Assembly: GCA_028714895.1 (NCBI GenBank)
Contig: JAQTLM010000005.1
Coordinates: 1-64,000, forward strand
Source: Gallionella sp.
GTDB lineage: Bacteria > Pseudomonadota > Gammaproteobacteria > Burkholderiales > Gallionellaceae
Length of the DNA stretch: 64,000 nucleotides
Reading direction: 5' to 3'
Below, in pieces: positions 1 to 7,528 of this stretch. The position numbers and the translations under genes were made by a program. The notes under the pieces were generated by a model, which saw nothing but the letters and a program-made list of their open reading frames with translations, was not told where the DNA came from and ran no database searches. Within the stretch, counting starts at the first letter, position 1; each line of letters begins with the position of its first letter.

Positions 1-36
1 ATTACGTTATCTCTCCCTGAGCAGCATACCCGTCAA

Positions 37-360
37 TTATTTAATGCGTTTTGCTGCCGCCAGATAAGCCACGCTATTTGCACGCTTGCCGACGGACAAC
101 ACCAGCACGACTAGTTCGTCGTCTTCGGCCACGTACACCAGACGGTAGCCTTGCTTGAGCAGTTTGATTTTGTAACAGCCCGCCAATTCGCGGTGCAGTT
201 GTGCGCCGGGTACATGCGGGGATTGCAGGCGTTTTGCCAGCAGCGGTTTGAGTGCCTGCTTGATCGAGCCGTCCAATGCCTGCCATTCGCGCCAAGCGTC
301 CGGCACAAATTTGAGGCGGTATTTTGCGGCCGCTTTGCGCGCTGCCGGTTTAGAGGTCAT
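37..360 (-). CDS. RelE/ParE-family toxin of a type II toxin-antitoxin pair
   Basis: A 107-residue basic protein whose core (FVPDAWREWQALD, then CYKIKLLKQGYRLVY and VVLVLSVGKR) follows the RelE pattern: a helical N-terminus and a beta-sheet with the terminal 'vGkR' strand. RelE toxins cut mRNA in the ribosome; that activity is known for the family and not shown here. I chose the ATG at 360 because it overlaps the end of the upstream antitoxin gene by 11 bp, the usual coupling for such pairs. An upstream in-frame start at 420 would lie wholly inside the antitoxin gene and is unlikely. Confidence 0.85.
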   Translation of the reverse strand: MTSKPAARKAAAKYRLKFVPDAWREWQALDGSIKQALKPLLAKRLQSPHVPGAQLHRELAGCYKIKLLKQGYRLVYVAEDDELVVLVLSVGKRANSVAYLAAAKRIK

Positions 361-607
361 CCAGCGACACTTCGATGGCGCGGCCTTTTTGTTTGAGGCG
401 TTCCTTAACCACGCGCACAAGGTGCAGGTCGTCTATCGCTTCCAGCATGGCTTCGTAGCGGTCGGGCGGCACCATGTAGAACGCGGGCTTGTTGTGGCTG
501 AGTACTGCCACCGCCTGTCCGCCAGATTCCCTGAGCGCTTCATTGGGGTTTTTCTTGAATTCCGTCATGCTGACCGACAGGTCGGACAGTATCGTTTCCA
601 TTGCCAT
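350..607 (-). CDS. Phd/YefM-family antitoxin
   Basis: An 85-residue protein with the Phd/YefM N-terminal DNA-binding signature (SVSMTEFKKNPNEALRESGG, then 'vavLSHNKPAFYMVPPDRYEAMLE') and a charged C-terminal tail that would wrap the toxin. The start at 607 is set by AAGGAG at 615-620, 7 bases upstream; an earlier ATG at 631 has no such site. It precedes and overlaps the toxin gene, so the two are co-translated. Family members repress their own promoter together with the toxin; the promoter should lie between 608 and about 680. Confidence 0.88.
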   Translation of the reverse strand: MAMETILSDLSVSMTEFKKNPNEALRESGGQAVAVLSHNKPAFYMVPPDRYEAMLEAIDDLHLVRVVKERLKQKGRAIEVSLDDL

Positions 608-694
608 TATATAGCTCCTTAATTGGCTCATATTACGGAGCCGATTAAGCCACTGGCCATGTCTTTAGTCAAGCAGCAATCAATAAGGTTGGCA

Positions 695-888
695 TTACTT
701 TTTCTCCCACGGCGCGAAACCAATGGGGCGTTTCTTCTTGGGTTCCAGCGGGGTCATGAGTTCGCGGATCGCTTCAAAAACCACGCTGAACTTGAAATCG
801 CAAATTGCGACTTCAAGTTGTCGAACTCGTCAGCGGTAAGCTGAAACATGAAACCTTCTGTGAAGCGTTCGAAAGCTTTTAATTGCAT
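695..888 (-). pseudogene. Internally deleted ORF6N-domain protein gene
   Basis: Reading leftward from 888 the frame gives an ORF6N-like stretch (ERFTEGFMFQLTADEFDNLK, then SQFAIS). After a breakpoint near 790 a different frame gives the usual C-terminus of the same family (VVFEAIRELMTPLEP...KKRPIGFAPWEKK) and stops at 695-697. The central part of the ORF6N domain and the linker (family proteins are about 150-300 residues) are missing and the two ends are joined out of frame. ORF6N is a DNA-binding domain common in phage and accessory genes. I conclude this is a remnant, not a functional gene; the exact breakpoint is approximate. Confidence 0.7.
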
Positions 889-899
889 GGTTTGAAGCG

Positions 900-2174
900 C
901 TAGCCTTGGTAGACAACCTGTCCGTCCACCAGCGTGTAACGCACCCTGCCCTGCACTTCGAGGCCGGTGAACGGCGTGTTCTTGCCCTGGCTCTTCAGTG
1001 CGGCCGGTTCGACTTTCCAGTACGTCTCCGGATCGAACACGCACACATCGGCGGCCGCACCGACGCTCAGATGCCCTGCGTCCAAGCCCAGTATCTGCGC
1101 GGGTTGCAGCGTGGCCTTCGCGAGCGCGCCGGGCAGCGTGAGTTTCTCCTGTTGCGCCCATTTCAGCACCAGCGGCAGCAGCAGTTCCAGGCCGGTCGCG
1201 CCCGCTTCCGCTTCGGCGAACGGCAACTGTTTGGCATCCTCGTCGACCGGCGCGTGGTTGGAACAGATCGCGTCGATGGTTCCGTCCAGCAATCCGGCAC
1301 GCAACGCGGCGCGGTCGCGCAGGCTGCGCAGCGGCGGGACCAGATGGCAGTTCGGGTCGAAGAAACCGATGTCCATTTCCGACAGGTGCACATGGTTCAT
1401 CGAGACATCGCAGGTCACCGCCAGCCCTTGCTGCTTCGCCGCGCGGATCAATTCCACACCCGCCGCACTGGAGATGCGGCAGATATGCAACTTCACGCCG
1501 GTCTCCTGCGCCAGCGCCAGCATGGTCGAAAGCGCGATGGTCTCGGCACACACCGGGATGGCGGGCAGGCCGCAGCGGGTCGCCACTTCGCCGTCATGCG
1601 CCACGCCGTTCTTGGCGAGGAAACTGTCCTGCGGGCGCAGCCACACGGAAAAATTAAAAGTTGCGGCGTACTGCATCGCGCGCAGCAATACGCGCGTATC
1701 GGTAAGCGGCGCATCGGCCTGGCTGAATGCCACGCATCCGGCGTCCGCCAGCTCGGCCATTTCGGTCAGCTCCTGCCCCTTGAGCGCGGAGGTCAGCGCG
1801 GCGACCGGATAGACATGCGCCTGATTCAGATTTTTGGCGCGGTGCTTGAGCATTTCCACCAGACCCGGTTCATCCAGCGGCGGTTCGGTGTCCGGCGGGC
1901 ACGCGAGGCTGGTGATGCCGCCCGCCACGGCCGCTTCCATTTCCGATTCCAGCGTGGCCCGGTATTCGTAGCCCGGCTCGCGCAAGCGCGCCGCCAGGTC
2001 GATCAGGCCCGGCGCGACGATCAGGCCGCTCGCGTCGATCACCCGGTCTGCGGCGAATCTGGGTGGTGCAACACCGAGCGCCGCGATCCTGCCCGCCGCG
2101 ATGAATACATCTTGCACGGCATCGAGGTTGTTTTTCGGGTCGATCAGCCGGCCGTTCTTGATATGGATGTTCAT
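900..2174 (-). CDS. pyrC': Non-catalytic dihydroorotase-like subunit (PyrC')
   Basis: A 424-residue amidohydrolase-fold protein of the dihydroorotase family. In active enzymes the motif after strand 1 reads D-x-H-x-H-L-R-E-P-G; here residues 59-68 read [10 protein letters not shown], so both zinc-binding His are replaced (A61, R63). The late catalytic Asp of the 'DHAP' motif is Asn (SNHAP). These losses mark the inactive PyrC' that, in Pseudomonas and relatives, serves as a structural partner of the aspartate transcarbamoylase PyrB. The start overlaps the pyrB stop by 4 bp (ATGA), supporting coupled synthesis. A catalytic dihydroorotase must be encoded elsewhere. Confidence 0.9.
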   Translation of the reverse strand: MNIHIKNGRLIDPKNNLDAVQDVFIAAGRIAALGVAPPRFAADRVIDASGLIVAPGLIDLAARLREPGYEYRATLESEMEAAVAGGITSLACPPDTEPPLDEPGLVEMLKHRAKNLNQAHVYPVAALTSALKGQELTEMAELADAGCVAFSQADAPLTDTRVLLRAMQYAATFNFSVWLRPQDSFLAKNGVAHDGEVATRCGLPAIPVCAETIALSTMLALAQETGVKLHICRISSAAGVELIRAAKQQGLAVTCDVSMNHVHLSEMDIGFFDPNCHLVPPLRSLRDRAALRAGLLDGTIDAICSNHAPVDEDAKQLPFAEAEAGATGLELLLPLVLKWAQQEKLTLPGALAKATLQPAQILGLDAGHLSVGAAADVCVFDPETYWKVEPAALKSQGKNTPFTGLEVQGRVRYTLVDGQVVYQG

Positions 2175-3124
2175 CCCTTTGCTCCCGCCAACATGCTCAT
2201 CACCGCCATGCGCACCGCGATGCCGAACGTCACCTGCGACAGGATCACCGAGTGCGCGCCGTCGGCGACGCAGGAATCGATTTCGATGCCGCGGTTCATC
2301 GGCCCGGGATGCATCACGATCGCATCCGGCCGGGCGTGCGCCAGCTTCTCTTCGGTAAGTCCGTAGTTTTTGAAGTATTCCTGTGCGGAAGGCAGCGCCG
2401 CGCCCTGCATGCGCTCGTGCTGCAGGCGCAGCATCAGCACCACATCCACGTCGCGCAGGCCTTGCGCCATGTCGTGGTAGACCTGCACACCGAGATTTGC
2501 CACCATCGTCGGCAGCAGCGTCTTGGGGGCGATGACGCGCACTTCCGGCACGCCGAGCGTACTCAGCGCATGGATTTGCGAGCGCGCCACGCGCGAATGC
2601 AGCACGTCGCCGACGATCGCCACGCGCAGATTGTGAAATTCCTTCTTGTAGTGGCGGATGGTGAACATGTCCAGCAACGCCTGCGTGGGATGCGCATGGC
2701 GACCGTCGCCGGCATTGATGACATGCACATCCGGCGCGACATGCCGGGCGATGAAATGCGCCGCGCCGCTTTGCGCGTGGCGCACCACGAACATGTCGGC
2801 GTGCATCGCGCACAGGTTGCCCACGGTATCCAGCAGGGTCTCGCCCTTGCTGGTCGAAGAGGAGCCGATGTTGAGGTTGACCACATCCGCCGACAGCCGC
2901 TTGGCAGCGATCTCGAAGGTGGTGCGGGTGCGCGTGCTGTTTTCGAAGAATACGTTGAACACCGACTTGCCGTGCAGCAGCGGGACTTTCTTGATCTCGC
3001 GCCCGTCGGCATCGAGAAAGGTTGCGGCGCGATCGAGGATGTCGCGCACGATCTTCACCGGCAAGCCCTCGGTAGTCAGCAAGTGCTGGAGTTCGCCGTT
3101 GCTATTCAATTGTGGGTTTTTCAT
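2171..3124 (-). CDS. pyrB: Aspartate carbamoyltransferase catalytic subunit
   Basis: A 317-residue protein that joins carbamoyl phosphate to aspartate, the first committed step of pyrimidine synthesis in the cytosol. The carbamoyl-phosphate loop FENSTRTRT lies near residues 60-68, HPTQALLD near residue 145, and MHPGPMNRG towards the C-terminus, all classical for the family. It overlaps ruvX upstream and pyrC' downstream, both by ATGA junctions. No pyrR gene lies between ruvX and pyrB, although some Betaproteobacteria carry one there, so any pyrimidine control must use another mechanism. Confidence 0.97.
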   Translation of the reverse strand: MKNPQLNSNGELQHLLTTEGLPVKIVRDILDRAATFLDADGREIKKVPLLHGKSVFNVFFENSTRTRTTFEIAAKRLSADVVNLNIGSSSTSKGETLLDTVGNLCAMHADMFVVRHAQSGAAHFIARHVAPDVHVINAGDGRHAHPTQALLDMFTIRHYKKEFHNLRVAIVGDVLHSRVARSQIHALSTLGVPEVRVIAPKTLLPTMVANLGVQVYHDMAQGLRDVDVVLMLRLQHERMQGAALPSAQEYFKNYGLTEEKLAHARPDAIVMHPGPMNRGIEIDSCVADGAHSVILSQVTFGIAVRMAVMSMLAGAKG

Positions 3125-3606
3125 GCGATCAGTCCCGCTGCGGGTTCATCAAAATACGCCTGCAAAATCTGCTGCGCGGCGTATTGGTCGATCAGGATTT
3201 TTTGCTCCCTGCCACGGATACCCTGTTCATTCAAAGCTGCGCTTGCGGCGAGCGAAGTATAACGCTCATCGACCAATATCACCGGCAAATTGAACCGCCC
3301 CTTGAGGCGGTTGGCGAAGCGGCGGCATAACGCGGTCAGATCGTGCGGCGTGCCGTCGTCATTGCTCGGTAGCCCCACTACCAGCGCGCACGGCTGCCAT
3401 TCCGCCAGCAAAGCCGCGATTTTGGCGAAGCGCGCGTCGGTTTTTTCGTCATTGATCGTGGTCAACGGATTGGCGCGGCGCAACAGGGTGTTGCCGACCG
3501 CGACGCCGATACGTTTGGTGCCAAAATCGAATGCGAGAAGCGTGCCCTGAGGAATAGAAATCGGCGGAGTAAAAACCGCTGCGTGTATGACCGCCCCCTC
3601 AGGCAT
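3121..3606 (-). CDS. ruvX: RuvX/YqgF family Holliday-junction resolvase-like nuclease
   Basis: A 161-residue RNase H-fold protein with the motifs [16 protein letters not shown] (first acidic residue D27), [19 protein letters not shown] and [10 protein letters not shown]. The family resolves branched DNA and processes pre-16S rRNA ends. It is slightly longer than usual (about 138-150) because of an N-terminal stretch rich in hydrophobic residues. I placed the start at 3606, overlapping algH by 8 bp; an alternative ATG lies at 3615. No strong ribosome-binding site precedes either, so translation is probably coupled to algH. Confidence 0.93.
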   Translation of the reverse strand: MPEGAVIHAAVFTPPISIPQGTLLAFDFGTKRIGVAVGNTLLRRANPLTTINDEKTDARFAKIAALLAEWQPCALVVGLPSNDDGTPHDLTALCRRFANRLKGRFNLPVILVDERYTSLAASAALNEQGIRGREQKILIDQYAAQQILQAYFDEPAAGLIA

Positions 3607-4159
3607 GTCCGGCATTTTCGACCAGCGAGACATAGTCCACGCCGAGCAGCGCCATCGCCGCAGGCAGACGTTCCTCCGGCGGCAGGTCAAACAGGATATG
3701 TTCGGAGGCCGGCACGGTCAGCCAGGTGTTCTCGGTCATCTCATGCTCCAGCTGTCCCTGATCCCAACCCGCGTAGCCCAGCGTGATAATCACATTGCGC
3801 GGTCCACGCCCTTCGCCCATCGCTTCAAGAATATCCCTGGAGGTGGTCAGCGACAGCTTGTCGTTGATGCGCAGCGTGGATTGCCAGTTTCCCGGCGTAT
3901 CGTGCAACACGAAGCCGCGCTCGGTTTGTACCGGCCCGCCGAAATGTACCGGCATCTTTTCCAGTTTGGGCTGATGCAATGGAATATTGATCTGGTCGAA
4001 CATCTCACCCAGCGTCAGGGTGATCGGGCGGTTCACCACGATGCCCAATGCACCGTTTTCGTTGTGCTCGCATATATAAGTCAATGTGCCGGCAAAAAAC
4101 CCTTCCTGCATGGCGGGCATCGCAATCAGGAAATGATGGGTAAGATTGAAATCGGACAT
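3599..4159 (-). CDS. algH: AlgH/YqgE family protein (UPF0301)
   Basis: A 186-residue protein with the family signatures [10 protein letters not shown] near the start, [24 protein letters not shown], and [14 protein letters not shown]. The family is widespread and usually sits beside ruvX, as here; its biochemical role is unsettled (it was linked to alginate regulation in Pseudomonas). The start at 4159 is chosen because conservation begins at MSDFNLTHH; a longer reading to 4216 would run into the intergenic region shared with gshA. It is the first gene of the algH-ruvX-pyrB-pyrC' operon. Confidence 0.93.
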   Translation of the reverse strand: MSDFNLTHHFLIAMPAMQEGFFAGTLTYICEHNENGALGIVVNRPITLTLGEMFDQINIPLHQPKLEKMPVHFGGPVQTERGFVLHDTPGNWQSTLRINDKLSLTTSRDILEAMGEGRGPRNVIITLGYAGWDQGQLEHEMTENTWLTVPASEHILFDLPPEERLPAAMALLGVDYVSLVENAGHA

Positions 4160-4276
4160 GGCGGCATTGTAACTGTCTGCGCAGGGCCGCACAATTAGAG
4201 CGCACCTGAAGCCCATTTATCCACAGCTTGAAGCTATCGGCTAGAATGCGCCGGATTGATTAATTCACAGAACATT

Positions 4277-5551
4277 ATGGTTCCCCATCTCACTACCGCC
4301 CTGACCGGCCCGCTGCTCGATCTGGAGCTGCGCTTCCTGAATGCCATGCCGACCATCGAGCATTGGTTCCGCACGCAATGGCTGGAGCATGCCGTGCCGT
4401 TCTACGCTTCGGTGGATTTGCGCAACAGCGGCTTCAAGCTGGCGCCGGTGGACACCAACCTGTTTCCGGGCGGCTTCAACAACCTCAATCCGGATTTCCT
4501 GCCGCTGTGCGTGCAGGCGATGCAGAGCGCGGTGGAGAAGATCTGCCCCGAAGCGCGCGGGGTGTTGCTGATACCGGAAAACCACACGCGCAATATGTTC
4601 TACCTGCAAAACGTCGCGCAGCTTGTCACTATCATCAAGCAGGCCGGGATGCGTGTGCGCGTCGGCAGCCTGCTGCCGGAGATCACCGAGGCCACGCCGA
4701 TCCAATTGCCCAACGGCGCCACGCTGACGCTGGAACCGCTGGTACGGCGCGGCAGGCGGCTCGGGCTGGAGGATTTCGATCCCTGCGTGGTGCTGCTCAA
4801 CAACGACCTGTCGGCAGGCGTGCCGGACATTCTGCAAAACCTTGAGCAGGCGGTTTTTCCGCCGCTCTCGGCAGGCTGGTACACGCGGCGCAAGTCGCAG
4901 CATTTCGCCGCTTACGACCGCGTGGCAGGCGAATTTGCCAAGCTGCTCGGCATCGACCCGTGGCTGATCAACCCCTACTTTGCGGTTTGCAACCAGGTCA
5001 ACTTCCATGAGCGCGTCGGCGAAGCCTGCCTCGCCGCGCAGGTGGATGGCGTGCTGCAAAAGATGCGCGTGAAATACGCAGAATATGGCGTGAAGCATGA
5101 CCCCTTCGTCATCGTCAAAGCCGATGCGGGCACCTATGGCATGGGCGTCATGACGGTGAAGGATGCCAGCGAGATCACCGGACTGAACCGCAAGCAGCGC
5201 AACAAGATGGCGGTGGTCAAGGAAGGCATGGAAGTCTCGGATGTGCTGGTGCAGGAAGGGGTGTACACCTTCGAACACATCAACGATGCGGTGGCCGAGC
5301 CGGTGGTATACATGGTCGATCATTATGTGGTCGGCGGTTTTTATCGCGTGCATACCACGCGCGGCGCGGACGAAAATCTGAATGCGCCCGGCATGCATTT
5401 CGAACCGCTGGCGTTCGAGAGCTGCTGCACGCTACCCAATCCGGATTGCGCGCCGGACGACACGCCCAACCGCTTCTATGCCTACGGCGTGGTGGCGCGG
5501 CTGGCGTTGCTCGCCGCATCGCTGGAAATCGAGGCGGCCGAGAATCCCTAG
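4277..5551 (+). CDS. gshA: Glutamate-cysteine ligase, Thiobacillus-ferrooxidans type
   Basis: A 424-residue enzyme that makes gamma-glutamylcysteine, the first step of glutathione synthesis. It matches the proteobacterial GshA subfamily first defined in Acidithiobacillus: an early FYASVDLRNSGFKLAPVDTN segment, VLLIPENHTRN, and an ATP-grasp-like region with VKADAGTYGMGVM near residue 285. I chose the ATG at 4277 since family similarity starts at MVPHLTTALTG; an in-frame upstream start at 4256 is possible. It is divergent from algH across about 115 bp and abuts apbE with no gap. No gshB is visible here. Confidence 0.93.
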   Translation: MVPHLTTALTGPLLDLELRFLNAMPTIEHWFRTQWLEHAVPFYASVDLRNSGFKLAPVDTNLFPGGFNNLNPDFLPLCVQAMQSAVEKICPEARGVLLIPENHTRNMFYLQNVAQLVTIIKQAGMRVRVGSLLPEITEATPIQLPNGATLTLEPLVRRGRRLGLEDFDPCVVLLNNDLSAGVPDILQNLEQAVFPPLSAGWYTRRKSQHFAAYDRVAGEFAKLLGIDPWLINPYFAVCNQVNFHERVGEACLAAQVDGVLQKMRVKYAEYGVKHDPFVIVKADAGTYGMGVMTVKDASEITGLNRKQRNKMAVVKEGMEVSDVLVQEGVYTFEHINDAVAEPVVYMVDHYVVGGFYRVHTTRGADENLNAPGMHFEPLAFESCCTLPNPDCAPDDTPNRFYAYGVVARLALLAASLEIEAAENP

Positions 5552-6685
5552 ATGGCCGAACTGATTCGCATCCTTGCGGTCGTTGCCGTCCTGTTGCTCG
5601 CCGCATGCAGCAAGGAACCTCCGCTGTATCAGGAGCAGGGCTATGTGTTCGGCACGCTGGTAGACGTCACCGTGTATGGCGAGAGCGAACCGCACGCCAG
5701 ACAGGCGGTGAACGAGGTGCTGCACGAATTCCAGCGCCTGCATAATCTGCTGCATGCGTGGCAGCCGAGCGAGTTGAGCGAATTGAATGCGGCGTTTGCC
5801 AACGGCGAGAGCAAGACCGTTTCCCCGGAACTCACAGCGATGCTGCGGGATGCCGCACAACTTTCGCAGCAGTCGCAAGGCCTGTTCAATCCGGCCATCG
5901 GCGGCCTGGTGCAGCTGTGGGGATTCCACGCCGACGAGTTCAAGGCGGCGCTGCCGGACGAGAAACAGATCGCGCAATGGGTCGCAAGCAACCCGCAGAT
6001 GAGCGATATTTCCATCGCCGAAACCATCACCCCCAACCCCTCTGATCAACCCTCTAGCCATTCGACTAGGCCGCCCAAGGACAGCGCCCAAGTCGCTGGT
6101 TATCCCGCCAGCGGGCGAGGGGAGTTAGTGCGCAGCAACAACAAGGCCGTGCGGCTCGACTTGGGCGGCTATGCCAAAGGCTATGCGCTGGATCGCGCCG
6201 CCGAAATATTGCACAAGCAGGGCATCCACAATGCGCTGATCAACATCGGCGGCAATGTTTTCGCGCTCGGCCGGCATGGCAAGCGTCCATGGCGCGTCGG
6301 TATCCAGCATCCGCGCAAGCCCGGCGCGCTGGCGACGCTGGAGTTGCGCGACGGCGAGGCCATCGGCACGTCCGGCGACTATCAGCGTTATTTCATGCTG
6401 GGCGGCACGCGCTATTGCCACCTGATCGATCCGCGCAGCGGCCATCCCGCGCAGGGCGTGCAGGCGGCGACCGTTCTGACGCGCGGGCCGCGCGCCGGGG
6501 TATTGTCCGACGCGACGTCCAAGCCGCTATTTATCGCCGGAACCAGCGGCTGGCGCGCCGCTGCGGTGCAAATGAATTTACCCGAGGCGATGCTGGTAGA
6601 TGCGCAAGGCAACATCCATCTCACAGCCGGGTTGCAGAAACGGCTAGAATTCACCGACAAGAGCACTCGTCCGCAGGTGGAGTGA
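5552..6685 (+). CDS. apbE: FAD:protein FMN transferase (ApbE), with an in-frame repeat insertion
   Basis: A 377-residue lipoprotein (lipobox LLLAAC, Cys19) of the ApbE family, which attaches FMN to threonines of periplasmic or membrane proteins using FAD. Visible motifs are GYVFGTLVDVTVYG, LFNPAIGGLVQLWGF, LDLGGYAKGYALDRAAEIL, NIGGNVFALG and the C-terminal HLIDPRSGHP. Between about residues 160 and 192 lies a low-complexity stretch rich in Pro and Ser that homologues lack; its DNA is a palindromic repeat (separate entry). The gene directly follows gshA. No obvious flavinylation target is encoded nearby. Confidence 0.92.
   Translation: MAELIRILAVVAVLLLAACSKEPPLYQEQGYVFGTLVDVTVYGESEPHARQAVNEVLHEFQRLHNLLHAWQPSELSELNAAFANGESKTVSPELTAMLRDAAQLSQQSQGLFNPAIGGLVQLWGFHADEFKAALPDEKQIAQWVASNPQMSDISIAETITPNPSDQPSSHSTRPPKDSAQVAGYPASGRGELVRSNNKAVRLDLGGYAKGYALDRAAEILHKQGIHNALINIGGNVFALGRHGKRPWRVGIQHPRKPGALATLELRDGEAIGTSGDYQRYFMLGGTRYCHLIDPRSGHPAQGVQAATVLTRGPRAGVLSDATSKPLFIAGTSGWRAAAVQMNLPEAMLVDAQGNIHLTAGLQKRLEFTDKSTRPQVE
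6029..6127. repeat. Palindromic repeat inserted in frame within apbE
   Basis: About 99 bp within apbE. The left end carries CCCCCAACCCCTCT (6030-6043); the right part carries CCCGCCAGCGGG (6104-6115, a perfect hairpin with a 2-base loop) followed by AGGGGAGTT. This is the look of the common intergenic 'CCCAACCCTCTCCC...GGGAGAGGG' repeats. Roughly 60 bp of extra sequence separates the two ends, so a second element may be nested inside. The reading frame stays open and adds about 33 residues between the domain's VQLWGF and GGYAKGYA parts. Confidence 0.65.
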
Positions 6686-6864
6686 TGAATAATCCGGAAC
6701 CTGAACGGGAGTTGAATATTAAGATGCGCCACGCAGTGAGATTATTGAACTGGCCATGAAATAGATTGTAATGGTCGCTATGTCGTAGCATGTTCGAGGT
6801 CACCAAACGCTGGGGTTCGTGCCTCACCGCCAGCCTACAAAACAATTTGAGAGGGGTAATTTAA

Positions 6865-7257
6865 TTGGTTGGAATCTTGCTGGTCACCCACAACGGGCTG
6901 GGTAACAGTTTTGTGGATTGCGTCAGGCATGTGCTGGACGAGGTGCCGCGCAATCTCAAGGTGTTGACGGTGCTGGCCGGCGACGATCCGCAACTTAAAT
7001 TAGTGGAAGGGCAGGCGCTGATCAAACAACTGGATACCGGCGGCGGAGTGCTGATTCTGGCGGATATCTTCGGCGCCACGCCGAGCAATATCGCGCGGCA
7101 ACTGTGCCATGCCGAACGCGTGATGGGAGTGGCGGGCGTGAACCTGCCGATGCTGCTGCGCGTGGTGTGCAGCCCCAACAAGACCTTGCCGGAGCTGGCG
7201 GAAATCGCCGTTGAGGGCGGTCGCGAATGCATCGTTTATATGGATCAGGATAATTAG
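6865..7257 (+). CDS. PTS EIIA component, mannose/fructose family
   Basis: A 130-residue EIIA-Man-type domain: MVGILLVTHNGLG with the phosphorylatable His9, then GVLILADIFGATPSN. It begins with TTG at 6865, preceded by GAGGGG at 6851-6856. It would accept phosphate from HPr (next gene). No EIIB or EIIC transporter gene is present, so, as in other Betaproteobacteria with this trio, the chain is probably regulatory, not a sugar importer. It abuts ptsH with a single base between stop and start. The 179 bp upstream (6686-6864) hold no other gene that I trust. Confidence 0.9.
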   Translation: MVGILLVTHNGLGNSFVDCVRHVLDEVPRNLKVLTVLAGDDPQLKLVEGQALIKQLDTGGGVLILADIFGATPSNIARQLCHAERVMGVAGVNLPMLLRVVCSPNKTLPELAEIAVEGGRECIVYMDQDN

Positions 7258-7258
7258 G

Positions 7259-7528
7259 ATGCTGCAACAGGACGCTTTGATCATCAACAAACTCGGTCTG
7301 CACGCGCGCGCCTCGGCCAAGCTCACGCAACTGGCTTCCGGCTTCAAATGCGAGGTGACGCTGTCGCGCAACCAGCGCCGCGTGAACGCGAAGAGCATCA
7401 TGGGCGTGATGATGCTGGCCGCCGCCAAGGGCACGACTATCGGCATCGAAACCGATGGCACAGATGAAGCCGATGCGATGCAGGCTATTCTGAAGCTTAT
7501 CAACGACCGCTTCGGAGAAGGCGAATGA
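7259..7528 (+). CDS. ptsH: Phosphocarrier protein HPr
   Basis: An 89-residue HPr with the active His15 in NKLGLHARASAKL and a Ser at position 46 in AKSIMGVMMLAAAKG, the site used by HPr kinase in organisms that have one. It transfers phosphate from EI to EIIA. The start is the ATG at 7259, one base after the EIIA stop; the ptsI start overlaps its end by 4 bp, so the three genes form one tight operon. Whether hprK is present elsewhere cannot be told from this window. Confidence 0.96.
   Translation: MLQQDALIINKLGLHARASAKLTQLASGFKCEVTLSRNQRRVNAKSIMGVMMLAAAKGTTIGIETDGTDEADAMQAILKLINDRFGEGE

Noticed and set aside
906..2366. Long open frame on the plus strand opposite pyrC'/pyrB
   Set aside because: It is a shadow of the GC-rich minus-strand genes: no ribosome-binding site, Arg/Gln/His-rich composition and no family resemblance.
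6684..6758. Tiny ORF (24 codons) overlapping the apbE stop, with a fair ribosome-binding site
   Set aside because: Too short and without homology that I can see; could be a remnant, but not enough support for a gene.
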